NCBI GenBank assembly: GCA_024643595.1 | Contig: JAHEMS010000053.1 | Location: forward strand, 2,752 to 12,457 | From: Bacteroidota bacterium | GTDB taxonomy: Bacteria > Bacteroidota > Bacteroidia > Cytophagales > Cyclobacteriaceae | Direction of reading: 5' to 3' | DNA length: 9,706 bases | Shown: positions 6,629 to 9,706 of the stretch, piece by piece | Layout: each line of letters begins with the position of its first letter | How positions within the stretch are numbered: the stretch's first letter is position 1 | Notes under the pieces: generated by a model | The model's input: only the letters and a program-made list of their open reading frames with translations | Database searches by the model: none | What the model was told of the DNA's origin: nothing | Translations under genes and position numbers: made by a program

Positions 6629-7496
6629 TTCAATAGAAAGCCTTCATACAAAAATTGAAAGGGCAACAGAACTTGTGTCGGTGGTCATCACCATGAAAGC
6701 GTTGGCCGCATCCAATATTGGACAATATGAAAACGCGGTACAGGCATTATCTGAATATGATCTTACCGTGGAGTTAGGCCTATGGGCATGCCTACGGCAT
6801 CAACAGGAAGAGCCAGGTTTGGAAAAGAAGCACCTCGAAGAGCCAACGGGTGTGGTAGTGTTTGGTTCTGATCAGGGGCTTGTTGGGCAGTTCAATGATG
6901 TGTTGGCAGATTTTGTTATGGAAACACTTCACCATTTCCAGGGAAAAAAGGTAATCTGGTCGGTAGGTGAACGAATGAATATGCGTTTGAAAGATATGGG
7001 CCTTCCGGTGGTGGGCATCTTTGAAGTTCCGAATTCTGTGAACGCCATTACACCATTGATCGGACAAATTCTTGATCAAAGTGAAGTGCCGTTGTTGTAT
7101 ATTTTCCATAACAGTCCTACCCAGGGAGCTCTTTACAAACCCGTGCGTCAGCGGTTATTACCACTGGATAAAAAATGGAGAAGGGAGATCATGAAGCAAA
7201 GCTGGCCAACCGATCTATTGCCTGAGGTGCTCGGTGATCGGGAGTCCACGATAAAAGAACTTATTGGAGAGTATCTTTTTGTTTCGCTTTATAAAGCCTG
7301 TGCTGAATCACTCGCCAGTGAGAATGCCAGCCGTTTGGCCGCCATGCAGCGGGCCGAGAAAAATATTAACGACCTGCTGGAAGAATTGAAACAAATCTAT
7401 CATCACCTTAGGCAGAATGCTATTGATACAGAATTATTTGATGTGATATCAGGATTTGAAGCATTAAGGAGGAAGAGGAACCCACATTCAGATTAA
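6621..7496 (+). CDS. atpG: N-type F1Fo ATPase subunit gamma (central stalk)
   Basis: The rotating shaft linking the c-ring to the alpha3beta3 head. It has 291 residues, normal for gamma. The N-terminal helix (1-55) contains I-T-M-K-A-L-A-A-S-N-I-x-Q-Y-E at 23-37, the alternate-type counterpart of the housekeeping T-x-A-M-x-M-V-A signature. The central Rossmann-like part starts with V-V-V-F-G-S-D-Q-G-L at 78-87 (usual SDRGLCG). The C-terminal helix at about 226-282 has S-L-A-S-E-N-A-S-R-L-A-A-M-x-x-A, close to the family pattern. Translation starts inside the last codons of atpA (8-nt overlap, ATGAGTGA). Last gene of the operon; its stop lies 21 bp from the stop of the convergent P-type ATPase gene. 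Divergence from housekeeping gamma is expected for N-ATPases. Confidence 0.94.
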   Translation: MSDSIESLHTKIERATELVSVVITMKALAASNIGQYENAVQALSEYDLTVELGLWACLRHQQEEPGLEKKHLEEPTGVVVFGSDQGLVGQFNDVLADFVMETLHHFQGKKVIWSVGERMNMRLKDMGLPVVGIFEVPNSVNAITPLIGQILDQSEVPLLYIFHNSPTQGALYKPVRQRLLPLDKKWRREIMKQSWPTDLLPEVLGDRESTIKELIGEYLFVSLYKACAESLASENASRLAAMQRAEKNINDLLEELKQIYHHLRQNAIDTELFDVISGFEALRRKRNPHSD

Positions 7497-7502
7497 GTGT
7501 GG
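7482..7502. terminator. Weak stem-loop at the convergent gene ends (possible bidirectional terminator)
   Basis: CCACATT (7482-7488) can pair with AGTGTGG (7496-7502), including one T-G wobble, around a seven-base loop CAGATTA. It covers the atpG stop codon and lies in the 21-bp space between two convergent genes, a place where transcription from both sides should end. There is no T-run directly after it on either strand, so it is not a classical intrinsic terminator and may be chance. Confidence 0.2.
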
Positions 7503-7517
7503 ATTACTGGTATTGTA

Positions 7518-9706
7518 TTATAATATGATGTTAAGCACCCGTTTGCAAAATTGAATGAGTACGATAGGTAGCAGGCTAAACAGAAAAATAATAACCCAAT
7601 GGGAAGGTTCAATAAAATAAACCAGCGTGAGCGCTTCCCTCGCTCCTGGAATTGCCCAAACGATGACTACGATGCCAATACAAACTACAAGGGCTAGCCA
7701 TACGTATATATTTTTAGTGACTTCATTTTTTATAAATGAAACTTTTTTTTCCGGCAGGTTAAACACATTCCACAACTGAACAAGAATAAGCGTATAAAAT
7801 GCCATGTTGTTGGCAGGCTTTTCGGAAAGATGTAAAACATTCAAACTTACTGCTTCAATGCCCACCACCGCGAGGGTCATGGCCAGGCCATAGACAAGAA
7901 TGGACTTCCAAAAGGCGGGAGGGATTATATCTTCTTGCGGATCTTTTGGTTTTTTTTTCATGATATTTTCTCCGCCTTCACCCATGCCTAACGCAAGTGC
8001 GGGAAATACATCAGTGACCATATTGAGAAAAAGAATTTGCAGGGGCAATAACGGCAAAGGCATACCAAAGGAGGAAGCGGTAGCTACCACCAGTATTTCA
8101 CTTAGATTACAGGAAAGAAGATATACGATGAATTTTCTTATGTTATCGAAAATAATTCTCCCTTGGTTTATCGCAAGGACAATGGAATTAAAAGAATCAT
8201 CATTCAAGACAATATCAGCTGCTTCCTTGGCCGCTTCAGTACCCCGCAGCCCCATGGCGATTCCGATGTCTGCTTTTTTTAAAGCAGGAGCATCGTTGAC
8301 ACCATCACCGGTCATCCCCACCACATGATTATTCTGTTGAAATAATTTGACAAGATCTAATTTCTGTGCGGGATTAATACGGGCAAAAATATTGGTATTT
8401 AGGATTTTGCTGATTTGACGATCCATGCCCTCTACGGAAAGTAATTCTTTACCATGTACTTTCATGGCTTCCCTTCCATTCTTAACCAGTCCAGTTTTTT
8501 CGGCTATGTAACCGGCTGTTTCGGGATGATCTCCTGTAACCATGATCACCGTGATTCCAGCTTCTTTGCAGGAGTGAATAGCGTGTACTACTTCTTCTCT
8601 AACCGGATCAATAAAATTTCCCAGGCCAAGAAAAGTTAAGCCATTCAGGAAATTAGATTCATCAGGTTTTTCAGTGACTAGTTTAAAGGCAAAGCTCAGC
8701 ACTCGAAATCCGTTGGCTGAAAGTTCATCCACTCGGTTATTCCAGTAATTATGATTTTCCAATGGTGAAACTTCACCAAGATCACTAAACATATTTCCAC
8801 ACCTATCTAGGATACTTCCGGTTGCACCTTTTGCACAAATAAGATATCCGTCATTGGTTTTATGCAATGTTCCCATCATTTTCAGATCGGCATCAAATGG
8901 CATTTCCGCTATGCGCGGATATTGGCTTTTTATGATATCAACATATCCTAATAACTCACTGGCCGCTCTTAATAATGCTATTTCATTTGGATCACCCGAT
9001 ATGCCATCGTCACTATCTTTTCGAAAGACACTATTATTGCAAAGAACCCCCACTGTTAAGAGCCACTCCACATTAGGCAGGATGTGATCTTTATTTTGTA
9101 ACAGATTCGAAAACAGTAGATTCTCCTTTTGGAATGCGACTGATTCAAGGTGCATTTCGTTCTTGGTTAGCGTCCCTGTTTTGTCGGTAAAGATGACATC
9201 GGTTTCTCCGAGGGTTTGAACGGCCTCCAATGTCTTGACAATAACATTTTTCTCGGCAAGCTTAAGCATGCCTCTCGCTAATGTGATCGTAGCAATTACT
9301 GGAAGTCCTTCCGGAATAGCGGCAACTGCCAAGGCAATGGCTATTTCAAGAGTAATCAACCATTCCCTTCCCTGGGATACTCCGAAAGCGACAATAACAA
9401 TGGTAGTCACTAGTGTAAACCAGATCAACTTCCGCGTTAGTCTTTGCAAACGTTTATCTAGTGGGGTGATTTCCCGGTCCGCCTCCTGAACAAGCCCCAC
9501 AATAGTGCCCAACTCAGTGTTATCCGCGATGCCTGTTATGATCGCATAGGCGTTGCCATTGTTGACCACCGTGCCTTTGAAAACAGAATTGCTGCGTTCG
9601 GCTACAATGGTATTTTCAGGAAGGATACGGGTTTGTTTATCTACCGGAACAGACTCGCCGGTCAATGCCGATTCATTTACAATAAGGTCGTGAATTTCTA
9701 TCAGCC
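7518..9706 (-). CDS. P-type cation-transporting ATPase, Ca2+-pump (P2A) type, N-terminally truncated by window end
   Basis: An ATP-driven cation pump of the inner membrane, probably exporting Ca2+ or a similar ion. The frame stays open to the window edge, so the N-terminus (M1, M2, first half of the A domain) is missing; 728 residues are visible, counted from the codon at 9702-9704. Seen in order: E-S-A-L-T-G-E-S of the A domain (TGES at 15-18), M3, M4 with V-A-A-I-P-E-G-L-P (Glu132), the phosphorylation motif DKTGT (Asp174), the nucleotide site K-G-A (292-294), TGDH (390-393), the hinge TGDGVNDAP (465-473), then M5 to M10. Ca2+ ligands of SERCA appear in M5 (Asn533, Glu536) and M6 (Asn561, Thr564, Asp565), while the M8 glutamate (SERCA Glu908) is Gln643. 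It lacks the heavy-metal C-P-C motif. It converges on atpG with 21 bp between stops. Substrate could also be Mn2+, Na+ or another ion. Confidence 0.92.
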   Translation of the reverse strand, partial: LIEIHDLIVNESALTGESVPVDKQTRILPENTIVAERSNSVFKGTVVNNGNAYAIITGIADNTELGTIVGLVQEADREITPLDKRLQRLTRKLIWFTLVTTIVIVAFGVSQGREWLITLEIAIALAVAAIPEGLPVIATITLARGMLKLAEKNVIVKTLEAVQTLGETDVIFTDKTGTLTKNEMHLESVAFQKENLLFSNLLQNKDHILPNVEWLLTVGVLCNNSVFRKDSDDGISGDPNEIALLRAASELLGYVDIIKSQYPRIAEMPFDADLKMMGTLHKTNDGYLICAKGATGSILDRCGNMFSDLGEVSPLENHNYWNNRVDELSANGFRVLSFAFKLVTEKPDESNFLNGLTFLGLGNFIDPVREEVVHAIHSCKEAGITVIMVTGDHPETAGYIAEKTGLVKNGREAMKVHGKELLSVEGMDRQISKILNTNIFARINPAQKLDLVKLFQQNNHVVGMTGDGVNDAPALKKADIGIAMGLRGTEAAKEAADIVLNDDSFNSIVLAINQGRIIFDNIRKFIVYLLSCNLSEILVVATASSFGMPLPLLPLQILFLNMVTDVFPALALGMGEGGENIMKKKPKDPQEDIIPPAFWKSILVYGLAMTLAVVGIEAVSLNVLHLSEKPANNMAFYTLILVQLWNVFNLPEKKVSFIKNEVTKNIYVWLALVVCIGIVVIVWAIPGAREALTLVYFIEPSHWVIIFLFSLLPIVLIQFCKRVLNIIL

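Noticed and set aside
7482..7502. A strong intrinsic terminator between atpG and the P-type ATPase gene
   Set aside because: Only a seven-pair stem with a wobble and no following T-run is present, so it is kept as a low-confidence feature only.
7900..8328. Open frame of 142 codons on the plus strand
   Set aside because: It lies opposite the conserved M5-M6 and hinge region of the P-type ATPase, whose frame carries all the family motifs.
9663..9665. TTG as the start of the P-type ATPase
   Set aside because: The codon is the Leu of the conserved E-S-A-L-T-G-E-S motif, and the frame continues with family-like sequence to the window edge, so the gene is cut, not short.
1..9706. Insertion sequences, CRISPR arrays, tRNA or rRNA genes
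   Set aside because: No transposase-like frame, no regularly spaced direct repeat arrays and no tRNA-like cloverleaf were seen, and nearly all bases are inside the genes described.

Overview
The window carries one complete nine-gene operon for an N-type (alternative, 'Na+-type') F1Fo ATPase, flanked by two genes cut by the window edges. I found no mobile element, tRNA, rRNA or CRISPR array. The AT-leaning composition, the head-GIN (DUF2807) lipoprotein at the left edge and the scarcity of clear Shine-Dalgarno sequences before start codons suggest a member of the Bacteroidota. That assignment is an inference from gene content, not a demonstrated placement.

Layout. Positions 1-635 (+) hold the 3' part of a head-GIN domain putative lipoprotein. 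Positions 636-848 are non-coding, with a nested stem-loop just before the ATPase operon. Positions 849-7496 (+) hold atpD, atpC, atpQ, atpR, atpB, atpE, atpF, atpA and atpG, in the order beta, epsilon, AtpQ, AtpR, a, c, b, alpha, gamma. This is the characteristic N-ATPase order (DCQRBEFAG), unlike the usual BEFHAGDC order of housekeeping F-ATPases. Gaps are at most 11 nt and two junctions overlap, so the genes are very probably one transcript. Positions 7518-9706 (-) hold a P-type cation ATPase of the Ca2+-pump (P2A/SERCA-like) group that converges on the operon and lacks its N-terminus because the window ends.

How it works together. Alpha and beta form the ATP-hydrolysing head, gamma and epsilon the central stalk, a and c the ion path and rotor, and b the peripheral stalk. 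There is no separate delta gene; the C-terminal third of the long b subunit looks like the delta C-terminal domain and probably replaces it. AtpQ and AtpR are small membrane proteins special to this operon type. AtpR has three arginines in or at its membrane segments, and subunit c has a carboxylate in each of its two helices. Such complexes are thought to work mainly as ATP-driven ion pumps beside the housekeeping ATP synthase. The neighbouring P-type pump suggests an ion-homeostasis locus, but a functional link is only inferred.

Nothing here is a wholly new system. The points most worth a second look are the b-delta fusion, the c-subunit ion site and its altered glycine motif, the altered DELSEED loop of beta, and the stem-loop/start-codon arrangement at the head of the operon.
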